The position numbers and the translations under genes are program-made. A stretch of DNA of 64,000 nt, from positions 1-64,000 of the forward strand of contig CAYHVK010000010.1 of the NCBI GenBank assembly GCA_964360255.1, read 5' to 3'. Source of the stretch: CAYHVK01 sp964360255 (GTDB lineage: Bacteria > Bdellovibrionota > Bdellovibrionia > Bdellovibrionales > UBA1609). This document shows positions 41,326 through 49,434 of this stretch, piece after piece. A model generated the notes under the pieces. It saw nothing but the letters and a program-made list of their open reading frames with translations. It did no database searches and was not told where the DNA came from. Position 1 is the first letter of the stretch; every line of letters starts with the position of its first letter.

Positions 41326-43050
41326 ATGGATTTTATTTTATCTACATTACAAGCGCTACCTACAGGCATCGTCTCTTTTTTACTCTTACTTGGTTTGCTG
41401 ATCTTTGTTCACGAACTTGGCCACTTCGCGGCCGCCAAATATTTTGGTGTTCGCGTAGAAACGTTCAGCCTCGGCTTCGGTAAAAAAATTCTCCAATTCA
41501 AACGCGGAGACACAACTTACTGCATTTCGATTATCCCACTAGGTGGATTCGTTAAAATGTATGGTGATGACCCCACTCAAGAACCGCCACCTGAAGAGCG
41601 CCGCTATTCGTTTTTACACCAACCGGTGTGGCCAAGAATTGTAATTGTTTTGGCTGGTCCATTGATGAATTTATTTTTCGCTATATTTTTATTCTTCATA
41701 CTTGGTGTGGCTGGCGAAACAGTTGCTGGTCCACAAATTGGTGATATTGATTCAACAACGGCGGCCTACTCTGCCGGATTTCGCTCGGGTGATACAATCA
41801 CCGCCATCAATGGCGCGCCCGTCAGGCAGTGGAAAGAAATTAAGGAATCTATCGAAGATTCTGCGGGGCAAGATTTAAAATTCACGGTGAACCGCGCTGA
41901 TGGTACGACAGCTGAGGTCACGGCTTCTCCAAATCTAATTAAGAATCCATTTATCTTCTCTTCTAAATCAGAAGTGGGAACAATCGCCGGCCTTGAAGTG
42001 AATGCAAAGATTTCCTTAGTCGGTGTGAGCGATGCGCAAAGCCCTGCAGCAAAAGCGGGTTTTACGGCCCTTGAACAGATTGAAGAAATCAATGGCCAGA
42101 AGGTTCTTTACTGGCGTGAACTCACTCCAGCTCTTGAAAAAGCACTGGCTGATAAAGCGGCCCCCTCAATTAAATTTAAAGTTCGCTCTTATGTCACCGC
42201 CGACGAGACTCAAGAGCCACCTCTTCGTGAGGTTGAAATTCCCGTGGCTGATGCCAAAGGCACAGATGCCTTAGCTGCCCTGGGCTTCAAAGATCCACAG
42301 ACTTTCCTTCTTAGTGTTAAAAAAGGCTCACCCGGCTTAACTCTTAAAGCTATCGCTATGGATTCACCGGCATCAAAAGCTGGGCTGCAATCCGGTGATG
42401 AGCTTGTGCGTATCAATGATACCGTTGTTACCAAGTGGGATGAGGTTCTTAACTCCGTTAAAAATTACAAAGAAAGCGAAGCTGGCCTCTCTGTGACTTT
42501 CAGACGCAAAGGCGAAGAGAAAACTGTAAACATGTTCCCAGAACTCACAGAGTTACCAACACAGTTGGGTGGAATGGACAAACGCTACGCTATTGGAATC
42601 GTTCCGGCTGTAATTGAAATGCCGAACCCACCAATTAAAGTGAGCTACGGCCCCGGCGAAGCTCTGGTGAATAGCGTGAAAGCTTCATATGACTTCTCTG
42701 TTCTTATCGGCATGAGTATTCTTCGTCTCGTTCAAGCCGAGGTTTCTCCTCGTAATATCGGTGGTGTTATCACCATCGGCCGCGTGGCTTCGCAGTCTTT
42801 TCAAGCGGGTTGGGATATTTTCATCAAAACAATGGCCGTGATTTCAATTAATCTCTTTTTGCTCAATCTATTGCCCGTTCCGGTTTTAGATGGCGGTCAT
42901 TTGCTATTCTTTGTGATTGAAGCTATTAAAGGCTCGCCCATCAGTTTGAAAAAAATGATGGTTGCCCAACAAGTGGGTATGGTTTTACTTCTCTGCTTGA
43001 TGGTCTTTGCACTCTTTAACGATTTAACTCACTGGGTGTCTTCACGATAA
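41326..43050 (+). CDS. rseP: Site-2 protease RseP with three PDZ domains
   Basis: Inner-membrane zinc metalloprotease for regulated intramembrane proteolysis, 574 aa against about 450 in E. coli. HELGH (residues 29-33) and LDGGHLLFF near 521 form the active site. Three PDZ-like domains are visible between them: about 134-200 (AAYSAGFRSGDTITAINGAP), about 218-292 (PAAKAGFTALEQIEEINGQK) and about 339-405 (PASKAGLQSGDELVRINDTV). E. coli RseP has two. The stop overlaps the tsaB ATG by one base (TAATG). Confidence 0.93.
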   Translation: MDFILSTLQALPTGIVSFLLLLGLLIFVHELGHFAAAKYFGVRVETFSLGFGKKILQFKRGDTTYCISIIPLGGFVKMYGDDPTQEPPPEERRYSFLHQPVWPRIVIVLAGPLMNLFFAIFLFFILGVAGETVAGPQIGDIDSTTAAYSAGFRSGDTITAINGAPVRQWKEIKESIEDSAGQDLKFTVNRADGTTAEVTASPNLIKNPFIFSSKSEVGTIAGLEVNAKISLVGVSDAQSPAAKAGFTALEQIEEINGQKVLYWRELTPALEKALADKAAPSIKFKVRSYVTADETQEPPLREVEIPVADAKGTDALAALGFKDPQTFLLSVKKGSPGLTLKAIAMDSPASKAGLQSGDELVRINDTVVTKWDEVLNSVKNYKESEAGLSVTFRRKGEEKTVNMFPELTELPTQLGGMDKRYAIGIVPAVIEMPNPPIKVSYGPGEALVNSVKASYDFSVLIGMSILRLVQAEVSPRNIGGVITIGRVASQSFQAGWDIFIKTMAVISINLFLLNLLPVPVLDGGHLLFFVIEAIKGSPISLKKMMVAQQVGMVLLLCLMVFALFNDLTHWVSSR

Positions 43051-43763
43051 TGAGTTGGACTTTTGCCGCCGAAACAAGCAGCTCTATGGGCAGCTTGGCT
43101 CTTTTCAAAGAAACCAAGCTTGTTGATTCAGCTCGGTGGCCGGCAGAGAAATCTCACAGCGAAAAAATCACGGTCGAGGCGCAAAATCTTTTAAAAAAAA
43201 ATAAACTGAAGTGGGCTGATATAGATCAGTTCGCTGTTTCGACAGGCCCCGGAAGTTTTACCGGAATTCGCGTAGCTTTGAATTTTATTCGAACGTTAGC
43301 GTACAGTTTTGAAAAGCCGATTTATGAAATGAACAGCCTGTTGCTACTGGCGGCGCCGGCTCTAGAAAAGAGACAGCCGGTTCTATGTCTGCAATCGGCC
43401 TTCAGAAATCTCATTTACTGTGCGGCTTACAGCATTTCTGACGAAAAACTAGACTCGACCATAGTTGAGATTTTACCGCCGGCGGCTATAGAAATTGAGC
43501 AGCTAAAAAACCACATTGCTGAAAAAGTTCAGCTTCCGATTCTCGCCGTTGGTCTTGGTTATTCATTGTTTAAGCAAGACTTTGATCCTGAATTGTTAAA
43601 AAAATTCAACCGTGACCCAGACCTTTCAGATTATCCCGATGCAAAAAACATTTCAGTTTTGCTCAATCATAAATCTCCTCTGATCAGCAAAATGCACTGG
43701 TCTGAGACCTTGCCCCTTTATATCCGTGCGTCAGAAGCCGAAGAGAAGCTCAAGAATAACTAA
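43050..43763 (+). CDS. tsaB: tRNA t6A37 biosynthesis protein TsaB
   Basis: Partner of TsaD in threonylcarbamoyl-adenosine formation, 237 aa. N-terminal ASKHA fold with FAAETSSSMGSLALF and the conserved AVSTGPGSFTGIRVALNF near residue 65. It is coupled to rseP and followed by the MinD-like gene after 13 bp. Confidence 0.9.
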   Translation: MSWTFAAETSSSMGSLALFKETKLVDSARWPAEKSHSEKITVEAQNLLKKNKLKWADIDQFAVSTGPGSFTGIRVALNFIRTLAYSFEKPIYEMNSLLLLAAPALEKRQPVLCLQSAFRNLIYCAAYSISDEKLDSTIVEILPPAAIEIEQLKNHIAEKVQLPILAVGLGYSLFKQDFDPELLKKFNRDPDLSDYPDAKNISVLLNHKSPLISKMHWSETLPLYIRASEAEEKLKNN

Positions 43764-43776
43764 GGAAATAAAGACC

Positions 43777-44733
43777 TTGAGCGACTTTAACGCAAACAAC
43801 ATTCGTGGCAAAGGACAAGCCAACTCTACGATCATCGCAATTGGTGGTGGTAAAGGCGGCGTGGGCAAATCATTTGTCAGCACGAATCTTGCTATTTTCT
43901 TAGCGAACATGGGATTCAATACACTGCTACTTGATCTCGATCTTGGCGCCCCGAATGTTCACACGTCTCTCGGCGAGCCGCTCCCGACAAAAAACTTTCA
44001 TGATTTCTTAGATAACAAAGTTGAATCGTTGAATGACGTCTTGCACCCAACCCAAATTCCGCGACTCAAGATGATCACCGGTGCAAATGACCACCGAGAT
44101 CTTGCTAATATTTCTATTGCTGACCAAAGCCGCCTGATGTCGGGCATTTATAAACAAAAATCTGATTTTATCGTTTTAGATCTCAGCGCTGGCACACATA
44201 CTTCGACCCTGGATTTCTTTCTCATGGCCGATTACAACTTAATCACGCTGACTCCAGACCCGACGAGTATTGAAAATGCATATCGCTTTATGAAAGCGGC
44301 GTTCTTTAGAAAAATTAAGCGTTATGAGCAACAATTGAGCTTAGATGGCCTCGTTTTAGACTTAATGAAAAATGCAAATGAAAAGCAAATTAAAACTCCG
44401 GCTGATCTTTTGCGCGCTATTGAAACTGTTGATAAAGAACGTGGACAAAAATTGCGCGAACTTATGACTGATCTTCGTTTTCAAATTATTTTAAACCAAA
44501 CACGCTCGATCAAAGACACACAACTTGGTTTGTCGATTGAATCTGTGTGTAAAAGATATTTTGGTGTTACAACTGATTTCTTAGGTTCCATTGAGTATGA
44601 TAATTCTGTCTGGCATGCACTGCGCAAGCGCCGACCACTTCTGCTTGAGTATCCGCATAGCCCGCTCTACGCTCAGATATTGGCAATTGCTCGTGACTTA
44701 GCGAGCCCGCATCTCACAAAAAAAGTGATTTAA
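43777..44733 (+). CDS. MinD/ParA-family ATPase
   Basis: A 318-aa P-loop ATPase. The deviant Walker A reads GGGKGGVGKSF near residue 26, followed by LLLDLDLGAPNVHTSL and FIVLDLSAGTH (Walker B region). It lacks an obvious C-terminal membrane-targeting amphipathic helix, so it resembles FlhG/MinD-like regulators more than classical MinD. TTG 43777 with AAGGAA upstream is chosen; an earlier GTG at 43726 would overlap tsaB. The next gene, a J-domain/RodZ-like protein, begins directly after its stop; such pairing suggests joint roles in cell shape or polarity (inference). Confidence 0.85.
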   Translation: MSDFNANNIRGKGQANSTIIAIGGGKGGVGKSFVSTNLAIFLANMGFNTLLLDLDLGAPNVHTSLGEPLPTKNFHDFLDNKVESLNDVLHPTQIPRLKMITGANDHRDLANISIADQSRLMSGIYKQKSDFIVLDLSAGTHTSTLDFFLMADYNLITLTPDPTSIENAYRFMKAAFFRKIKRYEQQLSLDGLVLDLMKNANEKQIKTPADLLRAIETVDKERGQKLRELMTDLRFQIILNQTRSIKDTQLGLSIESVCKRYFGVTTDFLGSIEYDNSVWHALRKRRPLLLEYPHSPLYAQILAIARDLASPHLTKKVI

Positions 44734-45408
44734 ATGGAACCGCGTACCGCAAAATCTGATGAGCAAAACTATTACGAAATCCTCGAGGTTTCGGCTGAAG
44801 CTCCTCACCACGAGATTGTTGCGGCCTACGAACGCGCTAAAAGTACTTATTCTCCTGATAGTCCATCACTTTATACAATGTTCAGTGAAGAAGAGGCCAA
44901 TCAGCTGCGTCGTTTGATCGAGGAAGCTTATGTGATTTTGAGCAATCAAGCGAAGCGCCGTGAATATGATAATGTTTTAAAAGCGCGCACAATGCTACAG
45001 CCAAAACCTGAGGAGCTTCCCGATCTGCGTGTTGTTGATCAGAAGACTGAAAAAAAAGATCCACCACCAACTGTATCAGCCTCTGGAGCTGTACCAACCG
45101 GTTTCTTAAAAAGTCGCGTGAGCGTTTACGAAGCGAATCCACAATTTGAAACTGAAATTGCGAACGCCAAAGAATTTGATGGCGAGTACTTAAAGAAAAT
45201 CCGTCAGTACAAAAATATTACGATAGAGCAAATGAGCAAAGAAACTCGCATCAGTCGCAGTTATTTAGCGGCCGTTGAAGCGAATGATTATGAGGCCTTA
45301 CCAGCTCCTGTTTTCGCTCGTGGTTTTGTTGTTCAAGTCGCTCGCTTATTAAACCTAGATGATAATGCTGTCGCTCAGTCCTACATGAGCAAATTCAAAA
45401 AGAAGTAA
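44734..45408 (+). CDS. J-domain-like/RodZ-type helix-turn-helix fusion protein
   Basis: A 224-aa protein with two domains. Residues ~10-85 look like a DnaJ domain (NYYEILEVSAEAPHHEIVAA and AYVILSNQAKRREYD), but the HPD tripeptide that activates Hsp70 is missing; the loop reads STYSPDSPS. A Pro-rich linker follows. Residues ~150-220 are a RodZ-type cytoplasmic HTH (LKKIRQYKNITIEQMSKETR, then SRSYLAAVEANDYEALPAPV and FARGFVVQ). There is no transmembrane helix after the HTH, unlike RodZ. It begins one base after the MinD-like stop and overlaps rluD by one base. It is probably a scaffold in cell-shape or polarity control. Confidence 0.82.
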   Translation: MEPRTAKSDEQNYYEILEVSAEAPHHEIVAAYERAKSTYSPDSPSLYTMFSEEEANQLRRLIEEAYVILSNQAKRREYDNVLKARTMLQPKPEELPDLRVVDQKTEKKDPPPTVSASGAVPTGFLKSRVSVYEANPQFETEIANAKEFDGEYLKKIRQYKNITIEQMSKETRISRSYLAAVEANDYEALPAPVFARGFVVQVARLLNLDDNAVAQSYMSKFKKK

Positions 45409-46385
45409 TGCCAACTGAAAAAAATAAGAGCTTTTACCTAACTGTTGATGAAACTCTTTCGGGGTTGCGCCTCGATAAAGCTTTGGCTAAACATCCGCAA
45501 ATCGAAAGTCGGTCGCAGGCCGCCAAGCTCATTGATTCCGGTCATGTGACACTCAATGAAAAACCTTTGAAGCCTTCATACATTACAACTCTCAATGAAG
45601 TTTTTTTGATTTCTCCGCCTCCATTGAGAAACAATCCTATGGCACCCTTCAACTTGAAGCTCGATATCGTTTTTGAAGATGAAGATCTAATTATTGTGAA
45701 TAAGCCGGCCGGCCTTGTCGTGCATCCTGCAGCTGGCCACTACGAAGACACTTTAGTGAACGCTTTACTTCATCACACCAATCAATTGTCTGCAGGCACT
45801 GAACCCACTCGCCCCGGAATCGTTCACCGAATTGATAAGGATACGAGTGGACTTCTGGTGGTTGCAAAAAATGATAGTGCTCATCGCCGATTAGCTAAGC
45901 AATTTAAAGACAAAACGACTCATCGGGTTTACTGGGCTCTGGCTCACGGACTGTTTAAGAAACCTTCTGGTAAAATTGAAAGTCTTCTGCAAAGACACCC
46001 AACCAATCGCAAAAGATTTTCTTCGCAAACAAAAGGGCGCGCGGCCATCACTCATTACAGCGTGGTAAAATCTATTTCTGCCGGCATTTCTCTTGTGCAT
46101 TTAAAACTTGAAACGGGCCGCACCCACCAAATTCGCGTTCACCTCAGTGAACTCGGCCATGGAATTGTTGCAGATCCTATTTACTCAAGCACCGGACGCA
46201 GCAAATCTATTCGCTCGACGCAAACTAGAAAAGTTGTAGATTCAATTCCGCGCCTTTGCTTACATGCTGCTGAACTTGGGTTTGATCACCCCCGCACCGG
46301 CGAAAAAATGATTTTTAAGTCTCCTTGGCCAGATGATTTAGCGCCTTATATTGAAACTCTTTTTGCTTCAAAAGAGCGCCCATGA
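45408..46385 (+). CDS. rluD: Ribosomal large subunit pseudouridine synthase (RluD family)
   Basis: 325 aa. An S4 RNA-binding domain (RLDKALAKHP to DSGHVTLNEKP, about 17-55) precedes the RluA-type catalytic domain with IVNKPAGLVVHPA and RPGIVHRIDKDTSGLLVVAK, which contains the catalytic Asp near residue 144. The LETGRTHQIRVHL motif is present near 240. It is coupled on both sides (1-bp overlap upstream, 4-bp overlap downstream with pgeF), the gene order seen in many bacteria. Confidence 0.92.
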   Translation: MPTEKNKSFYLTVDETLSGLRLDKALAKHPQIESRSQAAKLIDSGHVTLNEKPLKPSYITTLNEVFLISPPPLRNNPMAPFNLKLDIVFEDEDLIIVNKPAGLVVHPAAGHYEDTLVNALLHHTNQLSAGTEPTRPGIVHRIDKDTSGLLVVAKNDSAHRRLAKQFKDKTTHRVYWALAHGLFKKPSGKIESLLQRHPTNRKRFSSQTKGRAAITHYSVVKSISAGISLVHLKLETGRTHQIRVHLSELGHGIVADPIYSSTGRSKSIRSTQTRKVVDSIPRLCLHAAELGFDHPRTGEKMIFKSPWPDDLAPYIETLFASKERP

Positions 46386-47116
46386 TGATGAAAGAGACTC
46401 CTCTCGGCTTGTTCGGTGAAAATAACAATTTGCATATCGCTTTTTTTAAAAAAAATATTTCCTTAACCGATGTTACGCAGCACTTTCCTCAAGCTGACTT
46501 TCACCGCCTCGTACAAACTCACAGCGATATTAGCGCGCTCGCTTCAGAGCAAACTCTGACGTCAGACCCGACCCTGGGTCCTTCAAAAACTGAAGGCGAT
46601 TCTCTTGTCGCAAGTGGTGCTACTTTTCGAGGCGCCTTAGGCATCTCGACCGCTGATTGTCTTCCGGTGATTTTGGTTAGCAAAAATAAATTAGCCGGAG
46701 TTCATGCTGGCTGGCGCGGTGTTGAAAATGAAATTATTTATAAAACCCTGCAGAATCATTTCGCTGCAGAAGAAAGTATTTCGGCCTATGTGGGCCCTCA
46801 TATTCAGTGGAGCAGTTTTGAGGTTGATAGAGAACTTGGTGAAAAATTCTTAATTCAATATCAAGAATATGCTTCATTGGCTCAGCAGCAATACAAACCT
46901 GAGATGGTTCTTAAAGCTTCGGCGACCAACAGCGAAAAGAGTTACATAAACCTTTCTGTTATCGCTCGTTGTCAGCTTATGGCGGGTGGTGTTTCCGCTG
47001 AAAATATATGGATTTCTAATATAGATACCAAAACCGATCATACATGGGCCTCATTTCGCCGTGAAGGCCGCAACATGGGTAAAAACCTAAGTTTTGTCTC
47101 TCGACGTAACTCTTGA
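46382..47116 (+). CDS. pgeF: Peptidoglycan-editing factor / YfiH-type purine nucleoside hydrolase
   Basis: 244 aa. YfiH (PgeF) motifs: RLVQTHSD, GDSLVASG, GISTADCLPVILV with the zinc Cys, AGVHAGWRGVENE with the zinc His, and AYVGPHIQWSSFEV. Family members are reported to remove wrongly built muropeptide precursors or to act on purine nucleosides. It joins the other wall-maintenance genes in the window. Four-bp overlap with rluD. Confidence 0.9.
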   Translation: MMMKETPLGLFGENNNLHIAFFKKNISLTDVTQHFPQADFHRLVQTHSDISALASEQTLTSDPTLGPSKTEGDSLVASGATFRGALGISTADCLPVILVSKNKLAGVHAGWRGVENEIIYKTLQNHFAAEESISAYVGPHIQWSSFEVDRELGEKFLIQYQEYASLAQQQYKPEMVLKASATNSEKSYINLSVIARCQLMAGGVSAENIWISNIDTKTDHTWASFRREGRNMGKNLSFVSRRNS

Positions 47117-47137
47117 GTTGAGTTACCTTCTTAGCTT

Positions 47138-47596
47138 ATGAAACGGCCACCAATTTGGTTTATTTTGACTCTTGTTCTATTTATTTTCTCAGTTTTTTTG
47201 CTTTCAAATCAAAGCGTTCGCCTCTCTTTAAACCAAGCCCTCTTTAATAGTGACCGCAAAATTCTCTCCATTATTACGGCGGATGTTTTAAAAAGCGGTC
47301 ATGTTTTTAGAATTCTCAAAATTTTAACTCCTAATAATGTAACGGTAGAAGTTTACTCTCCCCTTGAAGACGGTGGATGGGCCTTATGGGATAAGCTTGA
47401 ACTTCCTGATCGCAATGATGGATATTTTACTCTCTTCGGCCACGCCACCAACCTCGCAGCTCGGGATCTTGATTCTGACGGAAAACCCGAGATATTGGCC
47501 CCCACTTACGATAAAGATATGAATCCGCACCTGAATGCGATCAAATTAAATATTGAAACCAAGAAGCTCGAGCCCTATACAGGAGATATGCCTTGA
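47138..47596 (+). CDS. Small membrane-anchored protein of unknown function
   Basis: 152 aa. An N-terminal hydrophobic helix (WFILTLVLFIFSVFLLS) acts as anchor or uncleaved signal. The C-terminal half has DLDSDGKPEILAPTYDKD, an EF-hand-like/FG-GAP-type calcium loop. Its stop codon lies inside the -35 element of the next promoter. No family was recognised. Confidence 0.62.
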   Translation: MKRPPIWFILTLVLFIFSVFLLSNQSVRLSLNQALFNSDRKILSIITADVLKSGHVFRILKILTPNNVTVEVYSPLEDGGWALWDKLELPDRNDGYFTLFGHATNLAARDLDSDGKPEILAPTYDKDMNPHLNAIKLNIETKKLEPYTGDMP

Positions 47597-47621
47597 CATT
47601 TTGACGCTTTGCGTTTAAATT
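47593..47621 (+). promoter_or_regulatory. Sigma-70-type promoter for the lipoprotein at 47652
   Basis: A perfect TTGACA (47593-47598), 17-bp spacer and TAAATT (47616-47621). The -35 overlaps the stop codon of the upstream gene. GAGGAA at 47642-47647 then precedes the TTG start. Confidence 0.72.
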
Positions 47622-47651
47622 GTCCGACGGCTTTACAAAGCGAGGAACACA

Positions 47652-48341
47652 TTGAAATCATTAGTTTTTTTGCCATTTCTAGCCCTTACAATAACCGCCT
47701 GCTCAAGCGGTAACGATAGCAAAGGCAAGAATGAGCTCTGCGATAAAAAATGGGCTCCCGGAGTTATTACTGAGCTCCCTGGCGCGCAAGAAAAAGTTGA
47801 TACATCTGACAGCGCGAAATCTTTAAAGATGAAGGCCGGAGAGTATGTGACTCCTTCTATTCGTCTTTTCTATTTTGATAAATCTTCTGACATCCGCTTA
47901 GATCTGAACATTGCTCCGGGCAAAATTGATCCCAAAACTGGCAATACAAGCTTCAGCATCAACTGTGTTGGCGGCAAAGGTCTTCGCTCAAACATGGACA
48001 CTCTTTCCATTAAAATTCCTTTCGTTGCTAAAATGAAAGTGGACGGAGCTGGCAGTGGCACGATCACTAAAAACGAACTCTCAATTGATCTGAATTCAAA
48101 AACGAACCGCAGCTTTATTCACGTAACAACTGCTGGCATTAGCGAAAAGTCTGATTCTTTAAAAGATACGTATCCAAAAGATGCAGATACAAAGCACATT
48201 CTCTATAAAGTGAATGATGATGTTTACGAATCACGTATTCAGCTCATGAGCCAAGGTCGTAAAGACACTAAAGGCGATCAACGTAGTTTAGATGTTCGCG
48301 CTTATATCTCATACACAAAAGCTGTTGTAGTTGAAGAATAA
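47652..48341 (+). CDS. Lipoprotein of unknown function
   Basis: 229 aa. Lipoprotein signal peptide MKSLVFLPFLALTITACSSG with the lipidated Cys near residue 17. The mature part is beta-rich, with many Lys and Asp, and has no recognised domain. The TTG start is supported by GAGGAA five bases upstream and by its own strong promoter. It is convergent with mltG, 16 bp away, with no clear terminator between. Confidence 0.75.
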   Translation: MKSLVFLPFLALTITACSSGNDSKGKNELCDKKWAPGVITELPGAQEKVDTSDSAKSLKMKAGEYVTPSIRLFYFDKSSDIRLDLNIAPGKIDPKTGNTSFSINCVGGKGLRSNMDTLSIKIPFVAKMKVDGAGSGTITKNELSIDLNSKTNRSFIHVTTAGISEKSDSLKDTYPKDADTKHILYKVNDDVYESRIQLMSQGRKDTKGDQRSLDVRAYISYTKAVVVEE

Positions 48342-48357
48342 TAGAGCCGCGAAAGCT

Positions 48358-49413
48358 CTACTTCGCTTTTCTCTTTTGTAGATCACGCCAAGACTTACCT
48401 TCTCGAGCTTGGCGATTTAACTGAAATGATTTGACGGCTTTATTATGATCTTCGTAGGTCGTTGTGAAAACATGTGTTCCATCGTTACGACTCACAAAAT
48501 ATAAGTTCTCAGAAACCAGCGGGCGAACAGCTGCTGCCAGGGCCTCATATCCAGGGTTCGCAATGGGGCCCACAGGCAAGGCTGCCGTTGTATAAGTATT
48601 GTAGGGCGTAGGCGCTAAAATATCAGCTTTTGTAATATTCATTTTCTCTTTTTGCGTCGCCACCCAAATGCCGTAAATAATTGTGGGATCACTTTGCAGA
48701 CGCATTTTCTTCATCAGTCGATTATGAAAAACAGAAGCAATCATAGGGCGCTCTTCAGGAGCTCCAGTTTCCTTCTCTATCACACTGGCTAGAGTCACAT
48801 GCTCATGACGCTTCATTTGAATTGGCGCCCCGACTGTTGCCTTTAGGTAAGCCTCTTGAAAGCGCTGAAACATCATACGGACAAGGCCTTCCATCTGAGT
48901 GTACTTAGTAATCGAATAAGTATCTGGGAATAAATATCCCTCAAGAGAGCTGCGCTTCTCACCTAGCAATGACTGCACAAACTGCTGATTGGTCACAAGC
49001 TTAAAAAAAGCATCTCCACGACCGGGCCAGCGCGAATTGAGGAGCGTTGTGATCTCAAACATATTGTAACCTTCAGGTACAGTTACAGAATATTCAATGG
49101 ATTGTCCCTGAGTGAGAACATCAAGAATCTGGCGAACAGTCATCGTTTGATTGAGGTTGTACTCGCCGATTTTAATGCGGGTGGAGCCATACACAAAGCG
49201 AGCGTAAAGACGAAATTTAAAATCATCTTTCACTAAACCTTTTTGCTGAAGAACGCGAGCCGCCTGGTTAAGGCCCATGCCTGGTGGAATATCAAAAATA
49301 ACGGGGCTGCTATCAGTGCCCGCACTTGAGGTTGTAAATTCAAAAACTTGCCAGCAAGCAATAGCTAAAGCTAATGCAGCGATACTAATAAATGCAGCTA
49401 ATACCGTTCTCAT
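48358..49413 (-). CDS. mltG: Endolytic murein transglycosylase MltG
   Basis: Cleaves nascent glycan strands at the inner membrane, 351 aa. One N-terminal transmembrane helix (VLAAFISIAALALAIACWQV), a LysM-like region (IPPGMGLNQAARVLQQKGLV and VTVPEGYNMFEITTLL), and the YceG catalytic segment LASVIEKETG with the essential Glu near residue 215. The PTIIYG and TPYNTYTTAALPVGPIANPG motifs confirm the family. It is the last gene after the Ast-like genes, 21 bp after the dehydrogenase. Confidence 0.95.
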   Translation of the reverse strand: MRTVLAAFISIAALALAIACWQVFEFTTSSAGTDSSPVIFDIPPGMGLNQAARVLQQKGLVKDDFKFRLYARFVYGSTRIKIGEYNLNQTMTVRQILDVLTQGQSIEYSVTVPEGYNMFEITTLLNSRWPGRGDAFFKLVTNQQFVQSLLGEKRSSLEGYLFPDTYSITKYTQMEGLVRMMFQRFQEAYLKATVGAPIQMKRHEHVTLASVIEKETGAPEERPMIASVFHNRLMKKMRLQSDPTIIYGIWVATQKEKMNITKADILAPTPYNTYTTAALPVGPIANPGYEALAAAVRPLVSENLYFVSRNDGTHVFTTTYEDHNKAVKSFQLNRQAREGKSWRDLQKRKAK

Positions 49414-49434
49414 ATTTCTCTCCGGGCGAAAACC

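Noticed and set aside
48342..48357. Terminator between the lipoprotein and mltG
   Set aside because: The GAGCC/AGCTC sequences form only a very weak stem.
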